This document shows, piece after piece, positions 1-13,673 of a stretch of DNA of 64,000 bases (position 1 is the first letter of the stretch; every line of letters begins with the position of its first letter). A program made the position numbers and the translations under genes. Source of the DNA: Myoxocephalus aenaeus (Eukaryota; Chordata; Actinopteri; Perciformes; Cottidae); the NCBI GenBank assembly GCA_038501785.1, contig JBAMJR010000073.1, positions 2,170,001 to 2,234,000 on the forward strand, written 5' to 3'. The notes under the pieces were generated by a model. It did not search any database. It was not told the DNA's origin and was given only the letters and a program-made list of their open reading frames with translations.

Positions 1-596
1 TCTCCTCCCTCTCCCTCTACCTCCGTGGGGCTAACGTCTCCGTTGAGGCGTCAATTCACCAATTTTTCAACAACCTCTTCCCACTGGTCTACACGCGGCT
101 CATCAATCCAGGCCTTGAAGGCAACATGATGATGGGCAGTGAAATGGATGACTGTCTCCGTATGATCAGGCAGGATGTCAACCCCTTTGGGCCTCATCCA
201 GCTGTCATGGCCCAGGAGCTGGCTGGGGCACTGGGAGCCGGGAGACAACTGGGCCTGGCCCTGGAGGAGGGTCTGGAAGTGATGAACGCCACCGAACATG
301 TCAGCATGAGCAAAGAGTGTGTGAAGGGCCTGGTGAAGATGGTGTACTGCTCCCACTGTCAAGGCTTGACACTCATCAAGCCCTGCGTGGGCTACTGTCT
401 GAATGTAATGCGAGGCTGCTTGGCCAGCGTGGCAGAGCTGGATCAGCCTTGGAGGAGGTATACCAGCCTGTTGGAGCAGCTAACCCACGCCATGGCTGGG
501 CACCACAGTCTGGAACTAGCCCTGCTCGGGGTCAGGGGGCACGTTAATGAGGCCCTGCTCTACGCACAGCTCCATGGTCCACTCGTTACAGCCACA
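1..596 (+). CDS. gpc5: Glypican-5 exon A (partial, large central core exon)
   Basis: Codons run in frame from base 3 (198 residues) to ACA at 594-596, followed by a GTAAGT donor at 597 (phase 0). The 5' end lies before the window. The product is the core of a cell-surface heparan-sulfate proteoglycan that modulates Wnt, Hedgehog and FGF signalling. Seen in the translation: seven cysteines (DDC, KEC, YCSHC, KPC, GYC, RGC). The YCSHCQGLTLIKPC-GYCLNVMRGCLA block is a glypican signature, closest from memory to GPC5. There are two N-glycosylation sequons, NVS (residue 11 of the fragment) and NAT (residue 95). GPC3 is the nearest alternative, but exons B to E favour GPC5. Teleosts carry more than one gpc5 paralog, and I cannot tell which this is. 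The exon is followed by a 12.9-kb intron. Confidence 0.95.
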
Positions 597-2494
597 GTAA
601 GTACACACGAGATCCGCAGCTTTAATGGCACATACAAACGGCCTCCAAACCTTTTGGTTTAACCTCTTTGTTTGACATATACCTTGGCAATATTGAATGT
701 ATTGATTGGAAAGGTTTTGCAGGCTGCGTGTGGGTTATGAGCTACTTTTTTTCCACCAACAACAAAGAACCCTGCACACTGCATTAATTGTTGCAGTGTT
801 TAAACTATTCAGAGAAATAATAATATTTATTAAAAAAAAAGTTCAGGTGCCTTCAAAGACTGAGCTGAGGCTCGAGAAGGACTAATTTTCCAAAATGGCA
901 AGGCAGCTCAAAGACACTGTTATTGTTTAGGTTCTGACTGTGGGGGGATATTATAAATTCCTTATTGACTATGACGGAAATAATACAGGTAGTGGACGAA
1001 ATGAGGACTGAGTACTACCTCATGTTATATATGATTTTAAGTTCAATGTTCACAAAGACGGTTCCATGGATGACTGCCAGACATTTCTTAAAACTGAACA
1101 ATACAGTCAAATCTTGCGTTCATATTCTGCTTTTGTTTATCAATCTATCTTGAGTTCATATTCTTACGAATGTAAGCGGTAGGTTAAACAAAAATGCCAT
1201 ATAGAGATGGCTGTAAAACTCAAGGACAAATCTTTGTCATAGTTTCCTCATCCTACACTTATCCCTACATACAAGTACGGTAATATATAATACACTGAGT
1301 AATAGTTATGTTTGTCAGTCATTTGCTTTATTTGAGAAACAATCTCAAATCAGGTTTGTCTGTGAATACAGTACACTGTGTTCTCTATCTTCACATTTTT
1401 AGCAATACCCTATTTTCTCTATATAAGGTGGGGTCGTGCATGTGGGTGTAAGGTAACGTGAGTCATACACCAAGGAGCAGAAGGTGATTAGCAGAGATTT
1501 ATGTGTATCATCAAGAGGACCATAACAAGTGTATCACTTGCATTCAGTCCCCATTGCATCTCCCTTGCTGCCCTAAATTTCAAGCATGGTTGTCGATGCA
1601 GTGCATGCATATCCAGTGTTTTTAAATGAGTCTATAAGAGCACTTACACATGTCTCTCCCCTGGGCACGAGCCGCAGAGTTCTGGACATCATAGTTCCAC
1701 TACCTTTAGTGGGCCCCTTTACAGTTCTGAGTAGGTGGCTGGACTTGACTTTCCCGAGTTGTGGGAATGATCTGTGTTTTTTGTTTTGTTTCCATTCTCC
1801 CAGTCTGTGTCTCTATTATCCTCATCCATACCTCTCTCCATCTCACTATTTGGCTATGACGTGTTACAGATGTATTTATAGACGTATCCTGTCAACACCT
1901 TGAGTTACTCTGTTGAACTTTCTGTGATGAACTGTGTTGAATATGGGATTAGAAAAAGAAAAAAACAATACTTTAAATGTCAATCGGGTAAGGCCTATGT
2001 AGGCTGCAGTTGTTCCCACTTGTTGACAAGTCTACACTGAATCCGTTCCCAGAACCAGACGTAAACTGTATGACAACACCATAGGAGCATTAATGTGCAA
2101 GTAGTTAGATGATTGAACTTTGACTTTACTTTTTTGTTTGATTTAATATATAGTGCAGTCTTCCAATGAACTAGCCAATTTGTCTCAAAGACTAGTGATT
2201 ACCCCTTTGCTCACCCCTCCCCTTTTCGAGCATGTCGGAGAACTACGGTGGCCTTCAAGTAACGTAAAAATGTGAATGGCCCTCTCGAAAGCAAGTGTTT
2301 GGTTTGTCCGATCTGGGCTCCTCTAGAAACATGATTGGTGCATCATGGCGGGCTCCATGAAGAGGACCCGCTCCCTATGCTCATTTTAAGTTAACGAAAA
2401 AGTTTATCGTGGTTATACCGTCAGGAAAACATACTTCTGTATTATGTTCCTTTTCTGCTAATAGATCCCCCTAAATCCTACACACTGGCCTTTA

Positions 2495-2577
2495 AAGTTA
2501 CCAGAAGATGTATTTATTCTGGTAACTTAAAGTACAGTATTTAAAAAAAAAGTACAGTATTGTATTGTACTGTACTT
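2495..2577. repeat. Two adjacent perfect hairpins
   Basis: AAGTTACCAGAA (2495-2506) pairs exactly with TTCTGGTAACTT (2517-2528) around a 10-nt loop. AAGTACAGTA (2550-2559) pairs exactly with TACTGTACTT (2568-2577) around an 8-nt loop. An extra AGTACAGTA copy lies at 2531-2539, before an A-run. The cluster looks like the internal part of a palindromic repeat such as a decayed MITE, but I see no terminal repeats or target-site duplication to prove it. Confidence 0.5.
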
Positions 2578-5500
2578 ACACTACATTAGAGTCAAACATA
2601 TCAATGTCACAGAATGAACTGAAACAAATGCCTGCCTGGAAAGTGGAACAATATAAACATGTAATTCAGAAAATGGTTGGCAGTAACATAGAAAATATGA
2701 GTAATTTGTAGTTAATTGTCTTCAACATGCAAAGCACTGGTGTGGTCCCATTAAACACATCCAAATGCATCTAGCCACTTACTGTACACACACATGCATG
2801 TGCAGCCAGAGGAGGGTTGCTTGCCAGGCTTAAAGACTGACCTGATACAACTAAACAGAGCGAGACGCAGCTTGTGTTTCGTGTGTGTATGTAACGCATG
2901 TGTGTGTATGCCTGCTTGGTATTCATGGGGTGGCAGGCAAGCCTGGAGCAGGGAGCCCAGCGCGGGGACAAATGGGACAGAATTGAAAGGAGTCCAGCTA
3001 GGCCATACAAACTAGATCCAGCCAGCTGTAAAAAAAAAAGGGCCAAGAGAATTGTTGCAGGAAAAGGAGGTGGCCCCCAGTCGGACACTGGCGGCTCCCA
3101 TTTGCTGTGCTCTCAATGCTTCACGCAGGCCAGAGGGCAAACATGAGCGCCCACGTTTACTCATTCACTTAGGCGCTCAGACACACACTTAGCCACACAC
3201 AGAATAACACACAAGTTCTATTGCCATGTATTACCTTGGACCTCTGGCCTTTTTAAATCGCAGCCTGTTTTTATTAAGCCACAGTGGCCTGTCAAGGAAA
3301 ACTGTTAAGTCTCCAGTGCACAACTACTGTGTCAGCGCAGCCACCTTCACCCTCACACCTCCATATACCTCCCTCCCAGGTGAATTCTCAATTTTAAACA
3401 CCTTTTTTTGTTATTTTCATACAGATTAACCTCACTATCTTACTGCAAAGTAAAAAAAAAGTGGACAAATAAAGTGCAAATACCTCGCTTGACCTACTGT
3501 TATAACTGACACTATGTGCGAAGTCGAGAACAAAGAAGTAACTCTGTTTTTTTGCCGAGCCCGAATATTATATAGAGTTGTTATTAAAGGAATTATTGTG
3601 ACTGTGTGGTTTTATACTGGGATATTATCCCAAACCATTTTGTGGTTGCTCTCTCTCTCACTTGGAGAGCTGCAGACTACAGAGTCTGCACTATATGTTG
3701 CAATACGTCATACGGTAGGACCCGGGTCATAACACATATACTGTACAGACGCACACACATCAGCACACCGTGTGCAGGTATCAGGTTTTTAGAAGTCCTG
3801 TAAGGAGCCTAGATGTGTGGCCCACCCTGTGACAATACCAGCAGCGCGTGTACGAGTGAAAGGCAGCTATTGATAGTTATGTGGGGCTGCAAAAGGATAG
3901 ATTCTGTTTTAACACATTCCTGCTCTTATTGAGATGGAGCGTGAACGTGAGTCGAAGGGAAGTGGTTATGGTTATGGATATTGGGGGAGCCTCGGGTTGG
4001 ATTATGTTGAGTAGACACAATTAAGCGAAAATTTGAAAATAACCAGTAAAACTGGCTGCTCTTATTGGGCCCCTGTGCAAATGGGAGCCTCCGATGTTAA
4101 GTGAGTTTTCTCCCTCTGAATGCTGCCCTGTTGAATTAATATTTTAAAGTTTCTCCCTCAACCATGCTTGAGAGGCCACAGGCTGCTGTTTATTGACATG
4201 GCCATAAACATGATATGGCTCATATGACCCAGAGGGGAACTTTAAATCTTTTACATGCCAAAGATGAGTCGACTTTAAATCATAACCCACAGAAGCGTGC
4301 GTTCACTGACACCTTCATGCACTCACTCCCTCATTCACTCACTCAGTTGCTCACTGAGAGCTCTATAGTCTTCTTATGAGAAAATAGTAGCCGTGGTCCA
4401 GATTAGAGCAGTTTGAAAGCAGGTCTACCTTATCCGCTTGTTGGTTTTACCCCAGCTTCTCATTACAGTCTAATGGAGGAATGATAATAGCAGTCTGGGC
4501 CTGTAGATAATGGAAACAAGGGCCAGTGGCATGACTGCAAGGTTTCCATTCACCACGCCGGCACCTCAACAGACTGCAATGACTTACACTGAAAGCGCTT
4601 TTCCTTTGACTCCATCCCACAATAATATAGAATAGGAATATCATTGTTGTGAAAACCAACTTTTTCGTTATTTTATTTTATTTTCCCTATACCATCTCTG
4701 CAAACTTGTGTTTTATATGGTGCAATATGAGAATATGCAGTAAACCATGGGTACCACCAGACATTTCTGCCATACCGTTAATACTGTTTGAGGCCATTGT
4801 GGGCCATTTAGAAAATAAACAGTTCACCAATATGTTTTACAGAAACTGTAAATACAAGAATATACAGGGCAAGGAAGTTGAAGATGTTGAATACAAATAT
4901 TCACATATTTAAATATTTAAATAAATGACCACTTAACAGTTAAATCTGATCAACATAAATATTACAAGCATTGCAAAGAGCTAAGTGGAATACATTACAT
5001 GCCCTAACAGATAGATCAAGTGCATGCACTGTTTTTTATACAGTAACTTTCAGGCAATAACATAGCAGTTTGCTAATGTCTTACCAGTTATCATTGTGAC
5101 GGTTCTAGGACATTGCATTTCTGCAGTTTTAACGTAGATCACTTTGATATTGTGTCATTGTGTTGATACTCCATGTAATGTGATGTGTAATTGATTTAAA
5201 ATTTTAGATTTTGTACTTGAGATACATTCTGACATCAGCTGCTGAGCTCATCTCTGGAGGTCACCTTATATAAAAGGATTAGCTACACAGCCTCAAGCCT
5301 TTACATTGGGTTTCTGTGTCTTATATTTGAGACTGTGTGCAGAACGGAGCTGACGCAAAATGCGCTCATGGCCAATCTATACGCTTAACCCATCTCTCTA
5401 AGTTGGGTGCGCCTTTGGCACTGTGTCTAACCCTCAAGCTGACTGACTTAGTCAGCAGTCCATTAGCTAATGACAGGGGCTGCAGCCTCTCTTCTCCTCA

Positions 5501-7954
5501 GCCACCCGTGTGCATCTTTTCCAGCTCCTCTTCCCTCTTTTAGTGTTTGCCTTGCTGCAGATAATACGCTGCAGCCCTCAACACCACAAACACAATCCTG
5601 CATTTCTCCTCCTCTGTATGACAAATGCAGTTGTAAAAGTGAACAATCGCCATGCTGATTGATTGCTGGGCCAATACATTTGGATCTGAACACAAAGCAG
5701 TCGTCCTTGGTTTATTGTTTTTCTCTGTAAGCCATGACTGGGGATTGGTGGATTCATATAATTATATAAATGATGTAATTGCTCAGATATGTAGTTGATA
5801 ATAAGGTGATAACAATGTTCACAGAGGGGAGACTAAATGATGTGGGGCCAGATCGGGCTTCTCCGATTGACAGTTTCACACAGGAGGTAGAGAGATGACA
5901 AGAAAAAGATAGAAGGTAGCGTACCAGTGTGTTGATGTTGTCGTTTATGAGACTAATAAATATCAAAGTCTTCCTCAAACTGGTCACAGTCTGTCACTGG
6001 ATGAATCAAAATCAGAATTTTATTTGAGCAATGAATTTAAATTGTGACAGAGAAAATGCCATGACATGATGCAGAGTGTGTGCCTCTTGTCTGTTATGTA
6101 GTAAATCAGGACACCTCATTATGTAGTATTGGTTTTGTCTACTTTAAGGAGATTCAGTATCACACAACTTCTTCAGAAAAAAGAAGAAAAAGAACTTCTT
6201 TGGGATTGTTGATCAGGTCCTTTTTGACCATTTGGTTCTAGATAAAGGTTCATCGAGATTAAATGTGTTCTTAGCTAAACATACCACCTTTCAATCCATT
6301 GCGTCAGCACCCCTGACCACATGGTCTTTCTCCTCTTCTGTAAACCCTCCTTTCATGTTTTAAATGCCGTCCTTGTGCGTCTCCATATTCCCAACATCCT
6401 CACTTGATGCCTGATTGCACACTGGCCTGGTGTTTTAGCGCCTTCAAACGTGAGCCCGCTGGCACTTGAACATCATGCAGGTGCTGCTGGGAAGTTAACA
6501 CAAATCTGTGTTATGATTTCCGTGGCAATTGCGGGTTCACTGGAAGGCTTCAAATACACACACGTGGACTCTCAGATGTTTCTATCCGCCAGCTCCTTTT
6601 CTTTCTTCTTCTGCTCGTATGATCCACCATAACGTAGACACAGACGAGATGAACTCACTTGAACTTCCTCTGTCTCTGTCTTTTTGCCTCCATCTCTGTG
6701 GTGTAACACCACTTGAATCCTCTGAGACACGATGCCACATTTTGTGTCTGTAAATCTCGTAAATTACAAAGATGGACGAACGCTGTAAACAAACTCCAAA
6801 GTACCACCCATATGTATAAGGGCCTCTCATTTTTAGATCATCTGTGAGTGATTTAATCACGGTAAACAGGCCCCAATGTGGAAAGTGAAATTCAATGTTC
6901 TCTTTCCTGATTGGAATCTCAAGGACTTTCCCCCGTGATATACGAGGGACTGAGTTTCTCTTTAATTAGCAGTGACATCATTCGGGTAAGAGGGTGAGAA
7001 ACAGACGGGGAGGGGACTGATTGACAGAGACTGCAGAGTGAAGACTGCAGAGAAAGACGGAGACAAAGTGATTTAAAAAGAATAAAGGGAGACCTTAAAT
7101 AGATAGCAAACATTGGCGGGGAGAGAGAGAAAGGAAGGCAAGGGGAGAAGAGTGATACTGTAAATCAGCTGCACTCTCGCTTACGAGTGGCTCAGGGGGC
7201 ATTACGTATGCAGAATACTTTTAAAGTCTATTCAGACCATTTTGCTTTTGATTTAAAGCTACAACACGTTATTATCTGCAGAATACGTTGTGTTTAGAGT
7301 TTTAGTTTTTTGTTTATAGTCACCAGCTTGTATCTTTCCAAACCAAATACCTGAATATGTGAAGAGAATTAATGATGGCATTAGTTAAATTGCCCCAGAT
7401 AAGCGGTTATGGGTAATGTATGGACATTGTTCTTTATCATGAATGGGTCCATTAAATGAAAAGACCTGGGCACCCATATCTTGTTTGTATCATCCTTGAG
7501 TCACACAAATCGGACTGCCGCTTTCTGCCTATCACTCAAGAAGACTCGTTATACTCAATAGGTCTAATCACTACCCATACATCATGAATGAATGGAATTC
7601 ATATAGCTATTTATAAGAAACCCATCTGTTAATTTATGTATTAAAATATAAGTCAATAACAAGGTCTACACAGAGCTAGCTTCATCATGTGTCACCCTCT
7701 CATTGTGGATAAATAGCATTTGACAGAGTCTCGGCCTGCTCAGAGCCACTTCAGATCTTCTGGAGCCCAGGCATGTTATTATATCCAAGTAGACTGTACA
7801 GTTACCTTGCTGTCTATATTATAGTTGAAAAAGTGAAGTCTACTGTCCTCGTCCTGTGCTGACCGCTGTTTGAGGCCATAATGGTCTGGTTAAACTCAAC
7901 ACCTTAAAGCCTACATGTGTCTCATGGTTAAACATAAAACACAGCCTAATAGTG

Positions 7955-8095
7955 TTGTTGAGGGAGGAGAGAGACTTCCTTATTCCCTTAACCCACCCAG
8001 ATTTCCCCAGATGGTCCAGGGTTTGAACTGGCAACTTTCCAGGCACAAACTTGCTTCCTTAACCTCAAGGCTTCCACCACAACACTGCTGGTCCT
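7955..8095 (-). mobile_element. tRNA-derived SINE head, degraded
   Basis: Read on the minus strand, an A-box-like AGCCTTGAGGTTAAGG (complement of about 8057-8072) is followed by a B-box-like GTTCAAACCC (complement of about 8019-8028). The order and spacing are those of a polymerase III promoter in tRNA-derived SINEs. The sequence after the B box (CTGGACCATCTGGGG..., CTCCTCCCTCAACA) resembles, from memory, the body of a SINE common in fish. The boundaries are approximate, the 3' part is diverged, and no target-site duplication was identified. Confidence 0.55.
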
Positions 8096-8150
8096 GCACA
8101 ATTCAAGTAGTCACTTTAATGCGTAAATAAAGGGGCAAAGTGTTTTTTGT

Positions 8151-8165
8151 ATCTATATCTATCTA

Positions 8166-8206
<41 letters not shown>
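8151..8206. repeat. (ATCT)n/(TA)n microsatellite
   Basis: A short ATCT tetranucleotide run merges into an uninterrupted TA run of about 36 bp. It lies in intron A just downstream of the SINE remnant. Confidence 0.95.
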
Positions 8207-8208
<2 letters not shown>

Positions 8209-10125
8209 GGTTATTCTTTGACAACAGTATATTCCGATTACAAACTGTTTCACGTATTATGCAGTTTTCATCCGTGTCCATTCAGGTAATTGTGGCCTTT
8301 TTGTTGGTAATTTGGATGGGACAAAAGCAGACATATCTGAAAGACAGCATGTGAAACAGTACATCTAAGGTTGTTGAGGATTTCTCTTATTTCAACATGA
8401 TGAAAAATGCATTTGGTGAAAATAGAAATAAAAAGCCTTCTCCTCGCAAGTAGAAGGCCCTCCCAACTGTATGTTCATGTGTTGCAATTAGCAATGGAAA
8501 TTGTTACTTGTAAAAGCATAATTATCGAGGTACTCAACGCCAAAACGTCCAGTCATTTGAAATATAATTGAGGCCTTGGGTTTCCTGTGGAGAAAACACC
8601 ATAAACAACTGTGTTGCCAAAGTAACGAGGATCTTCCCGTGCGATGGAATAGAGAGCCCACCAGAACGTGAACCGCTCCTCATGTCGCTACTTGGCTACT
8701 AATTGCATTTTTCTTCTGCTTTTTTCCTCTTTTAGTTAGTAACCACAATGAAGTAAATACCAATAATGATAAATTGTCGTTGCTCTCTTTTTTTGCTCTT
8801 TCATTCCATCGCTTTTTTCAGCCTGGTAGTTAGTTACTTTACACAACTCTTCTCTGACTCTGTCCGTGCATTATGTATCAAAACCCAAATAGAAGTAGGG
8901 CACTGTTGACGCTTCTGATTTCTGTGTTTGAGAGCAGCATGATTACTGTGCACTTACGGGAATATCATTTTATTCCCACATTTTTACTGGTTAGAGAATA
9001 TTTCGTGGTTAGGAGATGTCTCGAGATGACTGTGACTGTGGTTTGGATAATGGCTGTAAGCAGCAGTCCCAAGAGCTAATCCCAAGGATATGAATGAAAA
9101 CAATTATGAGCTTTTTGCCATTGTGAATTGATCAAATGTACACCACTTGATACAGCATGCAATAATCTTGAAGCGATTTCCTGGGATTCTTTTCCAAAAG
9201 TGTCACAAACCATTCATCTGCAGTGCTCCGGGCCATTTAGGCCATTCACCCTTATGATTCATAACTGTGATACAATAAAAACAATCTTTAAAGATAGGTT
9301 GAAAAGTGGATATTGATTTAGCTAAAGTCACATAACACAATCTCGGTTATGTGACTGTTCTGATGTGTGTACCTTTGTTGCAAATGTTAAGAATTTCTGA
9401 GCACTGCTGGAAATAATATTAAATCATTGTTCATTTTGGCAGAGCGGACAAATGTGCTCCTGTTCCTGGAGTTAAACAGTGCGTAGCATTAGGCGCGCAG
9501 ATTATATGTGTGTCTGCACATTTAGCACACAAACTATGTAAAAATGGAAGAGAGGGGTCTTTACTGACCAAGCCCTTTTCATCCCACAATGCGATCTGCC
9601 TGAGGTTAATGGGGGGCTGAGAAAGTTCCCTTAGCTTTACTGGGTAATCCCTTGATAAATAAACTGGGAAGACAAGACCACCGCTGCTATCTGTAAACCA
9701 ATACTCCCCTAGAGGAGGGATGGCCCTGGGCTTGGCTCGCTTTGAGCCAATGATATGTGCATAAGGCGCAGATACACACTGCACTTTTGAGCTAAACACA
9801 TTGAAATAGATCCTGGTACACACATTTATGGTCAAAATAAATAATTCAGTTTGAGTGGAATAAAGTCTAATCTATTGGTGTGCCAACCAGTAAAAGACAC
9901 GTAGTTGTAAAAACAGTGCTCCCTCCTGTGTCCAGCAGTAGAAATCAAATTTCATTGGCAAGCTCAAATACACATAGAATACATGCCTTGTAGTTCCCTG
10001 AAGTCCTCCCATGTGGACTACATGCCTCACACCCCTCCATCAGGCTCTGTCCTCAGGCAATCAGATGAGGAATGCACCACAAAATAGCTGAAATTGTGAA
10101 GGTATAACAAGGACAAACAGGTGCT

Positions 10126-10127
<2 letters not shown>

Positions 10128-10173
<46 letters not shown>
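10128..10173. repeat. (CA)n microsatellite
   Basis: Uninterrupted CA run of about 46 bp in intron A. Confidence 0.97.
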
Positions 10174-10175
<2 letters not shown>

Positions 10176-10817
10176 CAAAACCAAGTACTCATGCTGTGCC
10201 CAAATGGGATTTTCATTCTCACGCCATCATCAGGTCAGGAGATAATTGATTTATGGTTGAGGTTCAAGACCATGTTATTATTCAACCTGTTGTCTGATTG
10301 GCCCTCAGGATTATGTGGTGACAAGATCCAACCTATCAGAACATGTCTCCATTTCTCCAGAGGATCCATAACGAAGATATTGTTTATTTTCCCTCCGATG
10401 ACTTTGTGTTCTGTTTACACTGTGCTTACTGTTTGATTTGTGTTTTTGTTTTGAAATGTTGGCCTTGGTTCAATCTTTTCCGGCCTCTCCAAAAGTAGCT
10501 CTGTGGTTTGGTTTGAAAAAAAATTTGGTAATCCAAACAGAACTGTGAGTGACCCCCTCTTGATGTTCATATTTTAGCGCGGATGTTTACATTTTTGTCT
10601 TGGAGAATAGCAAAAAGTCATACAAAGGCAGGTGATAAATGGCACTTGAACTTTGAAAAGTTCATAATGACGGGATTAGATGCTGTCTTCATCCTCCGTT
10701 TTTCACCACTGCAGAGAAATGATAACCTGAAGCTCTGACCTTTTTCATATCCTGAATTAAATCAATCCACTTAAGCGTCATGAAATGTGTGTGAAAAGTA
10801 CAGCCAATATGTATGTT

Positions 10818-10819
<2 letters not shown>

Positions 10820-10875
<56 letters not shown>
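10820..10875. repeat. (TA)n microsatellite
   Basis: Perfect TA run of about 56 bp in intron A. It is self-complementary and can extrude as a cruciform. Confidence 0.97.
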
Positions 10876-10880
<5 letters not shown>

Positions 10881-11943
10881 TATATAAGCGCATAGTAGAT
10901 TCTTTATCACATTGTTTCTGTACACTCCATGGGTATGTTATGCTATGTTTAGATTGCAGTGCATTTAACACATAGTCCAAATGAATGAAAAGAAGATCAT
11001 TATAATAATGTATAATAATTATAATGTTATTACAAACACTATTTAACACTCTTTCCTGTCGTTTAACAAAAAAAAAAATATTATTTCTTACTAGTAATAG
11101 TAAATGGACTTGTACTAGTCTTCCGACTACTCAAAGCACTTTTACACTACATGTCATTCACCCATTCACCCATTTCACTTCACCTGCCCATCAGGACTAA
11201 CTAATCATTCACACTAAATCACAACAATTTGAAACTGTCTTTCCGCCAAAGTCAAGTACCCTCCTGATCCCCTGCACAGCCTGCCAGCTTCACCGCTTTC
11301 ATACAAACAGACACACTGCACTGTGGACCTCCCACACTGTAGTCTGGAAATGATGTCATGGGACTGTATGTTTTCTGAAATATGTGTTTTGAATCTCTGG
11401 AATTTGTGTCATAGAAAAGGGTTTTGCTTAATAATGAAGCGGCATATGGTTCAATTCAATCTGTCATATTGGTTAAGTACCTAATGTTGCATGTTACCAT
11501 GGTCAAATGAATCAGCCTTGACATTTATAGCTTCACTGCTTCTTGTAATGATCAGACTTTTCCTGAGTCACATTGTTTTGTTGCTACAAACACTAGTGTA
11601 CTTGCCAGTATTATTAATGCTGGATTGAGCAATGTTGAAAGCTCTGGCCTAATCAACACAATATACACTGAGCTGTAAATGTTAGAATATCCTTGTTTGC
11701 CAGTTTTCCCTTGCTCAGATACTCTAATTCGGCAAACCTCATTTCAATAAACAATTGTTCTCCCAAATGTGTGAACATGTCATGTTGTGCAGACGATATG
11801 CTGATTAATTCAACAATAATTGTCAGCATATGCAAAGAGCATAATGTGGCTTATTATGGTGATAGAGCTTCATGGCCAAGATAATTGCTATGTTCTATTT
11901 TGTCTTCGCCGTCACAATGTAATGTGTGTGTGGCATTATTGCA

Positions 11944-11961
11944 TGTGTGTGTGTGTGTGTG
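11944..11961. repeat. Short (TG)n tract
   Basis: About nine TG units in intron A. Confidence 0.9.
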
Positions 11962-13503
11962 GCTATGGCCATGTGTGGCTGAGAGCCGCTCTACCACATG
12001 TGAGCATGTTTTATTGGTCTGGAGGGAGTTAAGGTTAATGCAATAAAACAACCTTCCCCGTGCCCAACGTCTGCCTTCAGAGAGGATTTAAGACTAAGAA
12101 TGTGGTCAGAAAAAGTAGGAGAGAAAGGCCAGAGTGAAGAGTGAAGTGCAAATGGTGCAATGAAGATAAAACATGTTCAGGTGGTCGGTTATGTTGCTTG
12201 TTATGAAAGCACCTCTTGAGCCATTGATGATTCCACTGCCTGGGGATATAAGCTGTCTGTTATGTGAAATCCTCCATTTTACCTCCATTTAAAAGGAACA
12301 CCAGATAACTGGCCTGCCTCACCCTGGAGGGAAACAGTATTTTTAGCAGGCTGGCAAGACACATTTTGGGATTGTTAACACATATTTCAGTTGCTTCCAG
12401 ACTTACTTATGCAAGCTCTTCCCAGCATGTGTACAGACACACCCCATTCAAACAACCATTTAAACACAGATGCTTGCCAGTTCCTTCCCAAATTAAGTTT
12501 ATGTATCTTCTTGTGCGTTCCATTGTTTCGGGCCCACCACGGGCCGCCCTTAACACTTGCATTGCTGTGGCAGTATGTCTCTCAGCGTGAGGAACGTTTG
12601 CATAATTGCTTTGAGGTTTTTGCTAGTTGGTGACGTCCAGAGCAGATCAGCAGGATGAGTATCCTGAGTCCATCACTGTATAAAACCGTCCATATGTTCT
12701 TGTGGATTCTGTGGATTGTATGAACAAATCATGACACATTATGATGTGCTTCTTACTGTAAGGCTTCCTTTTCTAAATCAGTGATGGATAAGTGGTGCTG
12801 CTAAATATTACTTAGTCCGGTTGGCTGTCCTTACGCGGTACAATGAGTCGTCCATCTCGACAAAGCAGCATATATACACATTGGTCGCTGTACTCAGTCC
12901 AGTGTGTACAAGAGCCATTACACTCTGTCTCTCTGGCTAATTGAGGACCACTAACACTGGCCAGCCAGAGGCTTTTAAGCCAATGAGATGTCATCGATTT
13001 TACTTCACACGCCCCTTCATTCTCATGACCCCGCTGTCACCGCTGCTGGCTTTAATGGCCACTAGAGATGCTCGCCATCGCTGCCAACTGTGCGCACGTG
13101 CGTTCACCTCTCTTGAGGTAGTGGAATGGTTTACATTTACTGTCAGCCCTCCTGGCAATAACTCACTCATCGCGCCATTTTCTTTCATCACATCCCTCAC
13201 TTCACGCCCACCGTTTTCCCATGTTGTCCGTTACTCCGAGGCTCTCTGCTCCATAATTATTTTTGCCTCACTTCAAACCCGCAATCATTCAGCTGCAATG
13301 TAGTCATTCCTCATTTCCAATGGATGGCATCATCCCACTGAAAAAAAAGTGTTCACTTTGAATAACTTATTTGAGTTTATATGCTTTCAACTGTGCAGGT
13401 GTCAATCGGTGGTTTATGGAAGTCACCCTGCAGCTCCATCCCTGCTGTTATATGTTTCCCGAGCTTAACAGGTGTGTGTCTGTTTGCTCTATCCTCCCCA
13501 CAG

Positions 13504-13673
13504 GTGGACAAGGTGTGTGGTCTGTCTACTAGGGAACCTACAAGCATGCAGCCTACGAGCCCAGAGGTCACGACCTCGACCTCGACTGTGACCTCCTCCT
13601 CTCTTCCTCCATCTGCCGCCCCGTCCCAACCTCTACCAGAGCAGTGGCTGGGGCAGTTAGCCCACTTGAGGAG
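13504..13673 (+). CDS. gpc5: Glypican-5 exon B (Cys plus Ser/Thr/Pro-rich linker)
   Basis: The exon starts after CCCCACAG with GTG GAC AAG (phase 0, matching exon A) and ends with two bases AG of an Arg codon before GTAAGA (phase 2). It encodes VDKVCG, with one conserved core cysteine. A linker of about 40 residues follows, made mostly of Ser, Thr and Pro (STREPTSMQPT, TTSTSTVTSSSLPPSAAP), and then PLPEQWLGQLAHLR. In glypicans this position is the flexible loop where a proprotein convertase can cut the core into two disulfide-linked chains. I see no R-X-X-R motif here or across the junction with exon C. The loop composition suggests O-glycosylation (inference). The phase match on both sides and the conserved Cys make exon status very likely, although the linker itself is not alignable. 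Confidence 0.88.

Larger units (their letters stand above)
597..13503 (+). other. gpc5: gpc5 intron A (12.9 kb, phase 0)
   Basis: GTAAGT donor at 597 and a pyrimidine-rich acceptor ending CCCCACAG at 13503. No exon-like open frame with splice sites and glypican similarity was seen inside. Recognisable content: two adjacent short hairpins at 2495-2577, a tRNA-derived SINE on the minus strand near 7955-8095, (TA)n at 8151-8206 and 10820-10875, (CA)n at 10128-10173 and a short (GT)n at 11944-11961. A minus-strand open frame of 134 codons at 9431-9835 has no known similarity and is treated as chance. The remaining stretches (597-2490, 2580-7950, 8210-9430, 9840-10120, 10880-11940, 11965-13500) are AT-rich unique-looking sequence in which I see nothing specific. 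Confidence 0.9.

Noticed and set aside
6001..6060. ATCAGAATTTTATTTG resembling the tail of a fish retroelement
   Set aside because: Too short and AT-rich to separate from chance.
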